This document shows, in pieces, positions 26,462-35,697 of a stretch of 38,114 bases of DNA. The stretch comes from Rhodobacterales bacterium (GTDB lineage Bacteria > Pseudomonadota > Alphaproteobacteria > Rhodobacterales > Rhodobacteraceae): assembly GCA_013297695.1 (NCBI GenBank), contig JAAFHX010000014.1, positions 1 to 38,114 of the forward strand, in the 5' to 3' direction. How positions within the stretch are numbered: the first letter of the stretch is position 1; the number at the start of each line of letters is the position of its first letter. The notes beneath the pieces are model-generated. The model had not been told where the DNA came from and did no database searches. It worked only from the letters and a program-made list of their open reading frames with translations. The translations under genes and the position numbers were made by a program.

Positions 26462-26549
26462 CGGGGACCTCGGGGGTGGTTTGAAGCTGACGTAAGCCCA
26501 TGCTAAGCGCGCTTCCAGCAGATTCGGGCCGGAACGGCGGGGGCGGGCG

Positions 26550-27038
26550 GTGGCCTACAGGCTGGAAGAAGAGACCCCCGGCGACTGGTGGGAGGTGGAG
26601 GGGCTGTACGACCTGTGCTTTGCCCCCGGGCGCACGGCGCTGTCGTCCTACCGGCTGCGCGACGGGATCGACCCGGTCAGGGACCTGTGCACCGTCTGCC
26701 GCGACAACGAGGGCGTGCTGGCGGCGGTGATCCGCTACTGGCCGGTGCGGGTGGCGGGCAGGCCGGTGCTGCTGCTGGGGCCGGTGGCCGTGCACCCGAC
26801 GCGGCAGGGCGAGGGGCTGGGGGGCCTGCTGATCCATGAAACGCTGGCCGAGGGGCGGCGTCTGGGCTGGGAACGGGTGATGCTGGTGGGCGATGCGCCC
26901 TATTACGGGCGGTTCGGCTTTCGGCGGCTGGAAGGGGTCATCATGCCGCCGCCCACGAACCCGGACCGGATTCTGGGGTTCGACCTGGTGCGCGGGGCCT
27001 GGGCCGGGGTGGCGGGGATGGTGACGCGGTTCCTCTGA
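26550..27038 (+). CDS. GNAT family N-acetyltransferase
   Basis: VAVHPTRQGEGLGGLLIHETLAEGRRLGWERVMLVGDAPYYGRFGFRRLEG. Confidence 0.9.
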   Translation: MAYRLEEETPGDWWEVEGLYDLCFAPGRTALSSYRLRDGIDPVRDLCTVCRDNEGVLAAVIRYWPVRVAGRPVLLLGPVAVHPTRQGEGLGGLLIHETLAEGRRLGWERVMLVGDAPYYGRFGFRRLEGVIMPPPTNPDRILGFDLVRGAWAGVAGMVTRFL

Positions 27039-27083
27039 CGCAGGGCATTGCGGGATGCCCCGCGCGCGCCTAGCTTTGCGGGT

Positions 27084-27857
27084 ATGGAACACAGGCTTGC
27101 CTCTTCTCTGCCCGCCGTCCTGCCAAACCTGCCCGAGGCCGAGATCGCACGGCTGGCGTTGCGGTTCCGGCGGGCGAACGGCCCGGTGATGGCGCTGATG
27201 AACCGGCTGGGCGGTGCGCTGGAAACCCGCATGGCGATGCTGCCGGGCGATTTTCGCGACCGGATCGAGGCGGCAACCTTCCGCGCCCTGGAGCGCGGCT
27301 ATGGCGTGGCGCGGGCCGGGCGGCTTGCGCCCGATCTGGGCGCGCGCGGGCCCATGGCGCTGGCCATGCTGACCGGGGCAGCGGGCGGCGCGGGCGGGCT
27401 TGCGACCTCGGTGGCCGAACTGCCGGTGACGGTGACGGTGATGCTGCACGCGATCCGCCGCGTGGCGGCGGAGGAGGGGTTCGACCCCGACGACCCCGCC
27501 ACCCGGGCCGAGGTGCTGCGCATCTTTGCCGCCGGCAGCCCGCTGGCCAGCGATGACGGCGTGAACACCGCCTTTCTGGGCGCCCGGGTGGCGCTGACCG
27601 GCCCGGCCTTGCAGCGCCTGCTGGCAACAGCCGCACCGCGCCTTGCGGCAGTGCTGGGGCAGAAACTGCTCGCGCAATCGGTGCCGCTTCTGGGCGCGGT
27701 GGCCGGGGCAGGCCTGAACGCCGCCTTCATCGGCTATTACCGCGAGGTCGCGCATGTGCGCTTCGGTCTGGTCCGGCTGGCCGAAACGCATGGCCCGGGG
27801 CCGGTGCTGGCGGCGTTTGCGAAGGCCGCCGCAGCGCCGCAGGTGACGCGGGCCTGA
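27084..27857 (+). CDS. EcsC family protein
   Basis: MEHRLASSLPAVLPNLPEAEIARLALRFRRANGPVMALMNRLG...; GARGPMALAMLTGAAGGAGGLATSVAELPVTVTVMLHAIRRVAAEEGFDPDDPATRAEVLRIF. Confidence 0.8.
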   Translation: MEHRLASSLPAVLPNLPEAEIARLALRFRRANGPVMALMNRLGGALETRMAMLPGDFRDRIEAATFRALERGYGVARAGRLAPDLGARGPMALAMLTGAAGGAGGLATSVAELPVTVTVMLHAIRRVAAEEGFDPDDPATRAEVLRIFAAGSPLASDDGVNTAFLGARVALTGPALQRLLATAAPRLAAVLGQKLLAQSVPLLGAVAGAGLNAAFIGYYREVAHVRFGLVRLAETHGPGPVLAAFAKAAAAPQVTRA

Positions 27858-27943
27858 AGCCAGCCAGACGAAACAGCCCCGGTCGCCCGAGGCCTGCCGC
27901 CTGTCGCCTGCTGTCTTCTGTTCATAAATATCCCACGGGGGGT

Positions 27944-27966
27944 GCGGGGGGTGTGAAACCCCCCGC
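27944..27966. terminator. Candidate terminator hairpin between convergent genes
   Basis: GCGGGGGGT-GTGAA-ACCCCCCGC, 9-bp perfect stem, between the EcsC stop (27857) and the ptsP stop (28011). Confidence 0.5.
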
Positions 27967-28010
27967 TTCTGCCCATGCCGCATCGGCCCGGCCCGTGACC
28001 TGCAGCGGCC

Positions 28011-30272
28011 TTACCCGCCCTGCCCCGCCAGCCAGTCCATCACCGCAGGCCGCGCCGTCTGCGCGGACCCGGCCAGCACATCATCCAGCAGCGCCCGCAA
28101 TGCCGTCAGGTCGATCTGGCGCAACAGCGCCTTGACCGGGCCGACCGAGGCGGGGCGCATCGACAGCATCCGCAGGCCCAGGGCCGCGAGCACCACGGCC
28201 TCGATCGGGCGGCCTGCGTCTTCGCCGCAGAAGGACAGCGGCGTGCCGGTGGCGGCGCAGCGCCGGGCGATGTGGTCGATCAGCCGCAGAAACCCGGTAT
28301 CGAGCGTGTCATAGCGCCGCCGCACCAGTTCATTTTCACGGTCGGCGGCAAAGAAGAACTGTTTCAGGTCATTCCCGCCGATGGAAACGAAATCGACCTG
28401 ATCGAAGAAAGCATCCGGCGCAAAGGCCAGCGACGGGGTTTCCAGCATCGCACCGACCTCGACACTTTCGGGGACGGTATGGCCAAGCGCGGCCTCGCGC
28501 GCCAGTTCGCGGTCGAAATGCGCGCGGGCGGCGGTGAATTCGTCCATCTGCGCGATGAAAGGGAACATCACCGTCAGCCTGCGCCCGTTCGCGGCCCGGA
28601 TCAGCGCCTGGCACTGCATGCGCAGCACGCCCGGCTTGTCCAGCCCCACCCGGATCGCGCGCCAGCCCATCGCCGGGTTCGGCTCGTCCTGCGGCTTCAT
28701 GTAGGGCAGCACCTTGTCCGACCCGATGTCGAGCGTGCGGAACGCCACGCGGCGGCCGCGCGCGGCGTCCAGCACGCGGGCATAGATCGCGGCCAGTTCG
28801 CTGCGCTTGGGCATCTGGCTGCGGACGAGGAATTGCAGCTCGGTGCGGAACAGTCCGACCCCTTCGGCCCCCGAGCCTTCCAGGCTGGGCAGGTCGGCCA
28901 TCAGGCCCGCATTCATGTGCAGCGCGGTGACCGTGCCGCATTTCGACTGCGCGGGCAGGTCGCGCAAGCTGGCATAGCGGTTTTGCGCCGCCGCCTGCAT
29001 CGCGATCTTGTCGCGGAAGGCGCGGGCGACGGTTTCCTCGGGGCGCAGGTGCACGATGCCCTGATCGCCATCGACCATGATGTGATCGCCGTTCAGCGCC
29101 TCGGTCACGATCCGTTCGGCATGGATCACCAGGGGAATGGCCAGCGCCCGCGCCACCACGGCGGCATGGCTGCCGACGGACCCTTCCTGCAGCACCACGC
29201 CGCGCAGCTTGCGGCCGTATTCCAGCAATTCGCCCGGGCCGATGTTGCGCGCCACCAGCACCGGATTGTCGGGCATCGCCGCCCCCGTCTCGCGCCCCTG
29301 TCCGGTCAGGATGCGCAGGAGCCGGTTCGAGATGTCGTCAAGATCGTGCAGGCGTTCGCGCAGATAGGCGTCGGGGACCTGTTCCAGACGGGCGCGGGTG
29401 GCGGACTGTTCCTTTTCCACCGCAGCCTCGGCCGACAGGCCATTGGCCACGTCTTCCTCCATCCGGCGCAGCCAGCCGCGCGAATGGGCGAACATGCGAT
29501 AGGCTTCCAGTACCGCCTTCTGGTCCTTGTCCAGCGATTCCGCCGACAGCAGGTCATCGACCGACACGCGGAGCTGGCCGACGGCGGCGCGCAGCCGTTC
29601 GGTTTCCGCCACCGGATCGTCGGCCACCGGGTTGGTGACCACCACGCGCGCCTCGTGCAGCCAGACCCGGCCCTCGGCGGCGCCTTCCTGGCCGGTGGCC
29701 CCGCGGAACATCACCGGCTGCTTGTGCTTGGCCGCCATCGCCTCGCCCTCGCCGGTGAAGGCGCCAAGCTCGGTCATTTCGGCCAGCACCATGGCCACGA
29801 CTTCCAGCGCATAGACTTCGTCGTCCGAGAACTGGCGCGACTGGCGCGACTGCACCACCAGCACGCCAAGCCGTTCGCCGACGCGCTGGATCGGCACACC
29901 AAGAAAGCTGGAATAGATTTCCTCGCCCGTCTCGGGCATGAAGCGGAAGCCCTTTTCGGCGGGGGCGTTGCCGGTGTTGACCGGCGTTGCCGTGCGTGCG
30001 ACGCGGCCCACGAGGCCTTCGCCCAGCTTCATCCGCGTCTGGTGGACGGCCGCGCGCTTCAGCCCCTCGGTCGCGCACAGCTCCAGCGTCTCGGCATCGC
30101 GGAACAGGTAGATCGAGCAGACCTCGGTCCCGATGGACCGGGCGATGATGCGGGTGATCCGGTCAAGCCTGTCCTGTCCCTTGCCGCCTTCGGCAAGGGT
30201 GTCGCGCAGGCTGCGCAGAAGCTTGCGGCTTTCACTTTCGCTGCGTTCCGGCATGGGCGCGATCCCCTCCAT
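28011..30272 (-). CDS. ptsP: Phosphoenolpyruvate-protein phosphotransferase with N-terminal GAF domain (EI-Ntr)
   Basis: GAF region (AREGVGRV-like LGEGLVGRVARTATPVNTGNAPAEKGFRFMPETGEEIYSSFLGVPI), EI His domain GSVGSHAAVVARALAIPLV, PEP-utiliser C-domain GLFRTELQFL, FRTLDIGSDKVLPYM, SIGGNDLKQFFFAADREN, SFCGEDAGRP. Alternative start at 30254. Confidence 0.95.
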   Translation of the reverse strand: MEGIAPMPERSESESRKLLRSLRDTLAEGGKGQDRLDRITRIIARSIGTEVCSIYLFRDAETLELCATEGLKRAAVHQTRMKLGEGLVGRVARTATPVNTGNAPAEKGFRFMPETGEEIYSSFLGVPIQRVGERLGVLVVQSRQSRQFSDDEVYALEVVAMVLAEMTELGAFTGEGEAMAAKHKQPVMFRGATGQEGAAEGRVWLHEARVVVTNPVADDPVAETERLRAAVGQLRVSVDDLLSAESLDKDQKAVLEAYRMFAHSRGWLRRMEEDVANGLSAEAAVEKEQSATRARLEQVPDAYLRERLHDLDDISNRLLRILTGQGRETGAAMPDNPVLVARNIGPGELLEYGRKLRGVVLQEGSVGSHAAVVARALAIPLVIHAERIVTEALNGDHIMVDGDQGIVHLRPEETVARAFRDKIAMQAAAQNRYASLRDLPAQSKCGTVTALHMNAGLMADLPSLEGSGAEGVGLFRTELQFLVRSQMPKRSELAAIYARVLDAARGRRVAFRTLDIGSDKVLPYMKPQDEPNPAMGWRAIRVGLDKPGVLRMQCQALIRAANGRRLTVMFPFIAQMDEFTAARAHFDRELAREAALGHTVPESVEVGAMLETPSLAFAPDAFFDQVDFVSIGGNDLKQFFFAADRENELVRRRYDTLDTGFLRLIDHIARRCAATGTPLSFCGEDAGRPIEAVVLAALGLRMLSMRPASVGPVKALLRQIDLTALRALLDDVLAGSAQTARPAVMDWLAGQGG

Positions 30273-30347
30273 GCCCCAGTTAGACCACAACCGCAGGAGA
30301 AGTAAAACGGGTTGGACACCGGGCAGGGCAGGGGTGGGCCCGCGTAG

Positions 30348-30367
30348 GGTGCGTGCTTGCACGCACC
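30348..30367 (+). repeat. REP-like palindrome copy 6
   Basis: GTAG-GGTGCGTGC-TT-GCACGCACC-G. Confidence 0.92.
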
Positions 30368-30406
30368 GCCCGCGCGGCAGGGACCCGGGGCGGGGCGGTG
30401 CGGGGC

Positions 30407-30426
30407 GGTGCGTGCAAGCACGCACC
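30407..30426 (-). repeat. REP-like palindrome copy 7
   Basis: GGTGCGTGC-AA-GCACGCACC followed by CTACGG; faces copy 6. Confidence 0.92.
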
Positions 30427-30436
30427 CTACGGGCGC

Positions 30437-31684
30437 TCAGGCCTTTTGCAGCTCGAACGCGTCGTGCAGCGCCTGGACGGCGAGTTCCATGTACTTGCGG
30501 TCGATCAGCACCGAGATCTTGATCTCGGACGTGGCGATGACCTTGATGTTTATGTTCTCGGCCGCCAGCGCCTTGAACATCGTGGCGGCGACGCCCGCAT
30601 GGCTGCGCATGCCGATGCCCACGACCGAGACCTTGGCGACATCGGTGTCCTGCACCAGGTCGGCATAGGAAATCAGCCCTGCGGCGCGGGCGTCGTCCAT
30701 CGCCTTGCGGGCGCGGATCACCTGATTGGTGGGGCAGGAAAAGGTCATGTCGGTAAAGGCCCCACCATTTTCCTGTTCCGAGATGTTCTGCACGATCATG
30801 TCCACGTTCACGCCCGCGTCGGACAGGGGCCCGAAGATCGCGGCGGCGATGCCGGGGCGGTCCTGCACCTTGACCAGCGTCATCTTCGCCTCGTCGCGCG
30901 AATAGGCGACGCCCGAGACCACTTTCGATTCCATGATGTCTTCCTCGTCGCAGACCAGGGTTCCGGAGCTTTCGTCATTGTCCTCGAACGAGGACAGCAC
31001 GCGCAGGCGCACCTTGTAGCGCATGGCGAGTTCGACCGAGCGGGTCTGCAGCACCTTGGCCCCCAAGGAGGCCAGTTCCAGCATCTCCTCGAAGGCGATG
31101 CGGTCCAGCTTGCGGGCGCGGTCGGTGATGCGCGGGTCGGTGGTATAGACGCCGTCCACATCGGTGTAGATGTCGCAACGTTCGGCCCCGAAGGCGGCGG
31201 CGAAGGCGACGGCGGTGGTGTCGGACCCGCCGCGGCCAAGCGTGGTGATGCGCCCCTCGGGGCTGACGCCCTGAAAGCCCGCGACCACGGCGACCTTGAA
31301 GCCTTCTGCGAACTTGGCGTCGATGCTGGCGCGCGGAATGTCGATGAAGCGGGCGGCGGAATGGGCGCTGGTGGTCAGGATCGGCACCTGCCAGCCCTGC
31401 CAGGACCGGGCTGGCACGTCCATTTCCTGCAGCGTCAGGGCCATCAGGCCGGCGGTCACGTTCTCTCCGCTCGACACGACCGCGTCGTATTCGCGCGCAT
31501 CGAACAGGGGCGAGGTCGCCTCGACCCAGCCGACAAGCTCGTTCGTCTTGCCCGACATGGCGCTGACGATGACGATGACATCATAGCCGCGCGCGACCTC
31601 GCGCCTGACCTTGGCGGCGGCATTGGCGATCCGGCCGAGGTCGGCCACCGAGGTGCCGCCGAATTTCATCACCAGAAGCGGCAT
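30437..31684 (-). CDS. lysC: Aspartate kinase
   Basis: [59 protein letters not shown], two ACT domains. Confidence 0.97.
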   Translation of the reverse strand: MPLLVMKFGGTSVADLGRIANAAAKVRREVARGYDVIVIVSAMSGKTNELVGWVEATSPLFDAREYDAVVSSGENVTAGLMALTLQEMDVPARSWQGWQVPILTTSAHSAARFIDIPRASIDAKFAEGFKVAVVAGFQGVSPEGRITTLGRGGSDTTAVAFAAAFGAERCDIYTDVDGVYTTDPRITDRARKLDRIAFEEMLELASLGAKVLQTRSVELAMRYKVRLRVLSSFEDNDESSGTLVCDEEDIMESKVVSGVAYSRDEAKMTLVKVQDRPGIAAAIFGPLSDAGVNVDMIVQNISEQENGGAFTDMTFSCPTNQVIRARKAMDDARAAGLISYADLVQDTDVAKVSVVGIGMRSHAGVAATMFKALAAENINIKVIATSEIKISVLIDRKYMELAVQALHDAFELQKA

Positions 31685-31760
31685 CCGTCATCCGTCCGTT
31701 GCAAAGCCTGCTTTTCGCGCGCCTCTCTATGCGCGCGGGCGACAGGGCGCAAGACCTGCG

Positions 31761-33023
31761 CTACAGCGCGCGCCAGCCGATGTCGCGGCGGCAGAAGCCT
31801 TCCGGCCAGTCGATCCGGTCGACCATCGCATAGGCGCGGGCCTGCGCCTGCGCCAGCGTGTCGCCGCGCGCGGTCACGGTCAGCACGCGCCCCCCGGTGG
31901 CGATGATCTGGCCCTCGGCCTCGGCCGTGCCCGCGTGAAAGACCATGTGAAAGCTGTCTTCGGGCAGGGCCTCCAGCCCGGCGATCACGCTGCCCTTCGG
32001 ACAGGGGCCGGGATAGCCGCGCGTGGCCAGCACCACGGTCAGCGCATGGTCGCAGGCCCAGTTCACGCCGGTTTCCGCAAGCCGCCCCTCGGCGCAGGCC
32101 AGCATCAGGTCCAGCGCCTGCGCGCCAAGGCGCATCATCAGCACTTGACACTCCGGGTCACCGAAGCGGGCGTTGTATTCGACCAGCCGGGCCGCGCCGC
32201 CGTCGATCATCAGACCGACATAAAGCACCCCCTGATAGGGCGTGCCGCGCCGGGCCATCTCGGCCATCGTGGGCCGGACGATCTGCGCCATGACCTGCGC
32301 GACAAGGTCGTCGGTCAGCACCGGGGCGGGGGAATAGGCCCCCATGCCGCCGGTGTTCGGGCCGGTGTCGCCGTCGAAGGCGCGCTTGTGGTCCTGCGCG
32401 GTGCCAAGGGGCAGGCAGGTCACACCGTCGGTCAGCACGAAGAAGCTCGCTTCCTCACCGGCCATGAATTCTTCGATGACGACCTCGGCCCCCGCCGCGC
32501 CGAAGCTGCCGCCGAACATGTCGTCCAGCGCCGCCAGCGCCTCGGCCTCGGTCGCGGCCACGACCACGCCCTTCCCGGCGGCCAGCCCGTCGGCCTTGAT
32601 GACGATGGGCGCGCCCCGCGCCAGGACATGGGCGCGGGCGGCGGCGGCATCGGCAAAGCGCGCCCAGGCGGCGGTGGGCGCGCCGCAGGCATCGCAGATC
32701 TCCTTGGTGAAGGCCTTTGATGCCTCGAGCCGCGCGGCAGCGGCAGAGGGGCCGAAGGTGAGGATGCCTGCCGCGCGGGTGGCATCGGCGACCCCTGCGG
32801 CCAGCGGGGCCTCGGGGCCGATGATGAGGAAATCAATGGCGTTTTCCTCACAGAAAGCCACCACCGCCGCGCTGTCAAGGATGTCGATGTCGGCGCATTC
32901 CGCCAGCAGGGCAATGCCCGCATTGCCGGGGGCGACGATCAGACGGTCGGTCTTGGGGTTCTGCTTGACCGCCCAGGCCAGCGCATGTTCCCGGCCGCCG
33001 CCGCCAAGGATGAGGATGTTCAT
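31761..33023 (-). CDS. purD: Phosphoribosylamine-glycine ligase
   Basis: MNILILGGGGREHALAWAVKQNPKTDRLIVAPGNAGIA, DFLIIGPEAPLAAGVAD, GPNTGGMGAYSPAPVL, ARFGDPECQVLMMRL. Confidence 0.97.
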   Translation of the reverse strand: MNILILGGGGREHALAWAVKQNPKTDRLIVAPGNAGIALLAECADIDILDSAAVVAFCEENAIDFLIIGPEAPLAAGVADATRAAGILTFGPSAAAARLEASKAFTKEICDACGAPTAAWARFADAAAARAHVLARGAPIVIKADGLAAGKGVVVAATEAEALAALDDMFGGSFGAAGAEVVIEEFMAGEEASFFVLTDGVTCLPLGTAQDHKRAFDGDTGPNTGGMGAYSPAPVLTDDLVAQVMAQIVRPTMAEMARRGTPYQGVLYVGLMIDGGAARLVEYNARFGDPECQVLMMRLGAQALDLMLACAEGRLAETGVNWACDHALTVVLATRGYPGPCPKGSVIAGLEALPEDSFHMVFHAGTAEAEGQIIATGGRVLTVTARGDTLAQAQARAYAMVDRIDWPEGFCRRDIGWRAL

Positions 33024-33278
33024 GCCGCCGCTGTCCCTGCCCGATGCCATGGCCGCCTCGTAGGGGGTCGGACCGCCGATGACAAGTCGGACGGCCGGTG
33101 CGCGTGTCGGGCCGATCTGCCGCGCGCGCAGCGGAAGCGAAGGAAAGGCCAAGAAACCGTTACAGCCGGTGGTGCAAGGTTGGGGCGGCGGGGCTGCGGC
33201 GCCTGCCTGCGGGCCGGGGTGCCGCCATGTCGGCACCGGCTGCGCGATCCGACCTGAAACAGTGACCACGCACGGGGA

Positions 33279-33578
33279 ATGATGATGACCAAGATGACAC
33301 AGACGCTGGCCTTCGCTTTTGCGGCCCTGATCCTGGCGGGACCGACCGCTGCCCTTGCCCAGGACAAGGACCCCAAGCTGGTCACCTGCGCCGAACTGAT
33401 GGCGATGGATGCCGGAGCCCAGCAGAAGTTCCTGCAGGCGCTGGTGGAGGCATCGGCAGATGCGCTGGATCTGAACGATCTGGTGACCGAGGGCACCGCG
33501 ACCGGGCCGATCATGCAGGTCTGCGAGGGCAACCCCGAGATGATGGCGATCGACGCCGCGATGTCGCTGCGGAACTGA
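33279..33578 (+). CDS. Secreted small protein, HdeA/HdeB-like
   Basis: Signal peptide (TLAFAFAALILAGPTAALAQ) followed by a mature part with two Cys: VTCAELMAMDAGAQQKFLQALVEA...GPIMQVCEGNPEMMAIDAAMS. Confidence 0.6.
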   Translation: MMMTKMTQTLAFAFAALILAGPTAALAQDKDPKLVTCAELMAMDAGAQQKFLQALVEASADALDLNDLVTEGTATGPIMQVCEGNPEMMAIDAAMSLRN

Positions 33579-33612
33579 TCACCCGGGCCGCTGTGCCAGC
33601 CGCCCCGGGGCG

Positions 33613-33641
33613 TTGACAGTCGCGCCGGGGCGGGTGCTATG
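33613..33641 (+). promoter_or_regulatory. Candidate sigma70-type promoter for xseA
   Basis: TTGACA (33613-33618), 17-nt spacer, GCTATG (33636-33641); 35 nt upstream of the xseA ATG. Confidence 0.5.
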
Positions 33642-33675
33642 TCGGGTGGCGTGACGTTGCCCGGCCAGAGGTACC

Positions 33676-35166
33676 ATGTCTGACCTGTTCGAAGACCCAG
33701 GCCCCCCCGGCAATGCGCCGGAATTCACCGTGTCGGAGTTGTCGGGCGCGGTAAAGCGGGTGATCGAGGGGGAATTCGGCCTTGTCCGGGTGCGGGGCGA
33801 GGTGGGGCGCGTATCGCGGCCCGCCTCGGGGCACCTGTATTTCGACCTCAAGGATGACCGGTCGGTTCTGGCGGCGATCTGCTGGAAGGGTCAGGCGGCC
33901 CGGTTGCAGGCGCGCCCCGAAGAGGGGATGGAGGTCATCGCCACCGGGCGGCTCACCACCTTCCCCGGCCAGTCGAAATACCAGATGATCGTCGAGGATG
34001 TGGCGCTGGCCGGGGCCGGGGCGCTGATGGCGCTGCTGGAGAAACGCCGCGCGGCGCTGGCCGCGGAAGGGCTTTTCGATGCCGCCCGAAAACAGCCGAT
34101 CCCCTATCTGCCCGCCGTGATCGGGGTGGTCACCTCGCCCAGTGGCGCGGTGATCCGCGATATCCTGCACCGCCTGCGCGACCGCTTTCCGCGCCATGTT
34201 CTGATCTGGCCCGTGGCGGTGCAGGGGGCAAACTGCGCGCCCGAGGTGGCGGCGGCGATCCGGGGGTTCAACGCGATCCCGCCCGGCGGGGCGGTCCCGC
34301 GCCCCGACCTGATCATCGTGGCGCGGGGCGGCGGCAGTCTGGAGGACCTCTGGGGCTTCAACGAGGAAATCGTCGTCCGCGCGGCGGCGGACAGCGCGAT
34401 CCCGCTGATCTCTGCCGTGGGACACGAAACGGATACCACCCTGATCGACTTTGCCGCCGACCGGCGCGCGCCGACCCCCACGGCGGCAGCGGAAATGGCG
34501 GTGCCGGTGCGGCTGGACCTTGTGGCGCAGGTCGAGGATTTCGGCGCCCGGCTGGCACGCGGGTTGGCGCAGGCGCTGGCGCAGCGCCGCCAGCGGTTGC
34601 GCGATCTGTCCCGCGCCCTGCCGCGCCCCGAGACGCTGACCGGCACGGCGCGGCAGCGGTTCGACCTGTGGTCGGGGCGGATGGGCGGCGCGCTTGCCGC
34701 CGCCACGGCGCGCCGGCGGGCCCGGTTCGATCCGGTTGCGGCGCTGATCCGCCCGCAACTTCTGCTGGGCGCGCTGGACCGGCGCGCCGACCGGCTGGCC
34801 GGGCAGGACCAGCGGTTGCGCGGCGCGCTGGCCCGGCTGATCGCCGATGCCGACCGGCGCGGGCGCGAGGGGAAGGCGCGGCTGACGGCGGCCGAGGCCC
34901 GGCTGGAGGCCGCGATGACCCAGACCCTGCGCGCCCGCGAGGGCAGGCTGGAGGCGCTGGACCGCACCCGCGCCAGCCTGGGCCATGCCGAAACCCTGAA
35001 GCGCGGCTTTGCCATCGTGCGCGGCGATGGGCATGTGGTGACAACGCGTGCCGGGGCCGAGGCGGCAACCGCGCTGGAGCTTGAGTTTGCCGACGGCCGC
35101 CTGCCGCTGGTCCCGCGCCCGCGCAAGGGCAAGGCCCCGCCGCCCGGCCAGGGGTCGCTGTTCTGA
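33676..35166 (+). CDS. xseA: Exodeoxyribonuclease VII large subunit
   Basis: EFTVSELSGAVKRVIEGEFGLVRVRGEVGRVSRPASGHLYFDLKDD, VITSPSGAVIRDILHRL-like VVTSPSGAVIRDILHRLRDRFPRHVLIWPVAVQG, VARGGGSLEDLWGFNEE, SAVGHETDTTLIDFAADRRAPTPTAAAE. Confidence 0.97.
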   Translation: MSDLFEDPGPPGNAPEFTVSELSGAVKRVIEGEFGLVRVRGEVGRVSRPASGHLYFDLKDDRSVLAAICWKGQAARLQARPEEGMEVIATGRLTTFPGQSKYQMIVEDVALAGAGALMALLEKRRAALAAEGLFDAARKQPIPYLPAVIGVVTSPSGAVIRDILHRLRDRFPRHVLIWPVAVQGANCAPEVAAAIRGFNAIPPGGAVPRPDLIIVARGGGSLEDLWGFNEEIVVRAAADSAIPLISAVGHETDTTLIDFAADRRAPTPTAAAEMAVPVRLDLVAQVEDFGARLARGLAQALAQRRQRLRDLSRALPRPETLTGTARQRFDLWSGRMGGALAAATARRRARFDPVAALIRPQLLLGALDRRADRLAGQDQRLRGALARLIADADRRGREGKARLTAAEARLEAAMTQTLRAREGRLEALDRTRASLGHAETLKRGFAIVRGDGHVVTTRAGAEAATALELEFADGRLPLVPRPRKGKAPPPGQGSLF

Positions 35167-35224
35167 AGCCTGCGCGGCAAAAGCGGGATGCGGCCCCGCC
35201 GCCCCGACAGGCGGCCACCGGACC

Positions 35225-35626
35225 CTAGACGCCGACCTGCGGGCCGGGACAGTCCATCGGTCCGGGGATTTCGGCAACCGCTGCCGCCTCGGCCCCCGGC
35301 GGGTCGCCCGCGAACTGCGCCCTGAGCCCGCCCGCGTCGCGGAAATAGGTCCAGCACTGCGCGTCGGACCCGGCCTCGTAGACAAAGCAGATGCGGCCCT
35401 CGTCCTCGTACCATTGGCCGGTGCGGCAGTCTTCGCCCTCGAAGGCCCAGAGGACGCGGCGGCCGGGCAGGTATTGCTCGGTGCCATAGACCTTGCCGCC
35501 AAGCGAATAGGTCAGCGTGCGCCCGACCGACAGCGCCTCGAACGCGTCAGGCGTGACCGGGGCGTCGGCGGCCTGCCCGGGGGCAGCCAGCAGCAGGGCG
35601 GCAAGAAGGGCGGCAGTGCGACGCAT
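35225..35626 (-). CDS. Hypothetical secreted protein
   Basis: Signal peptide MRRTAALLAALLLAAPGQAADA; mature part contains 4 Cys and SLGGKVYGTEQYLPGRRVLWAFEGEDCRTGQWYEDEGRICFVYE. Confidence 0.75.
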   Translation of the reverse strand: MRRTAALLAALLLAAPGQAADAPVTPDAFEALSVGRTLTYSLGGKVYGTEQYLPGRRVLWAFEGEDCRTGQWYEDEGRICFVYEAGSDAQCWTYFRDAGGLRAQFAGDPPGAEAAAVAEIPGPMDCPGPQVGV

Positions 35627-35697
35627 GGGCAGGAGCTTGCCAGATTGCCCCGCGCCTGCCAAGCCGTCCTGCCCCGTCGCCCCGCAGCCCTGCCGCC

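Noticed and set aside
29838-29858. Short tandem repeat CTGGCGCGA x2 inside ptsP
   Set aside because: Encodes QSRQSRQ within a GAF domain; small in-frame repeat, likely ordinary codon-level redundancy.
28272-30305. 677-aa plus-strand ORF
   Set aside because: Exact antisense shadow of ptsP, His/Arg/Gln-rich, no family motifs.
33637-35502. 621-aa minus-strand ORF
   Set aside because: Antisense to xseA, which has clear exonuclease VII motifs.
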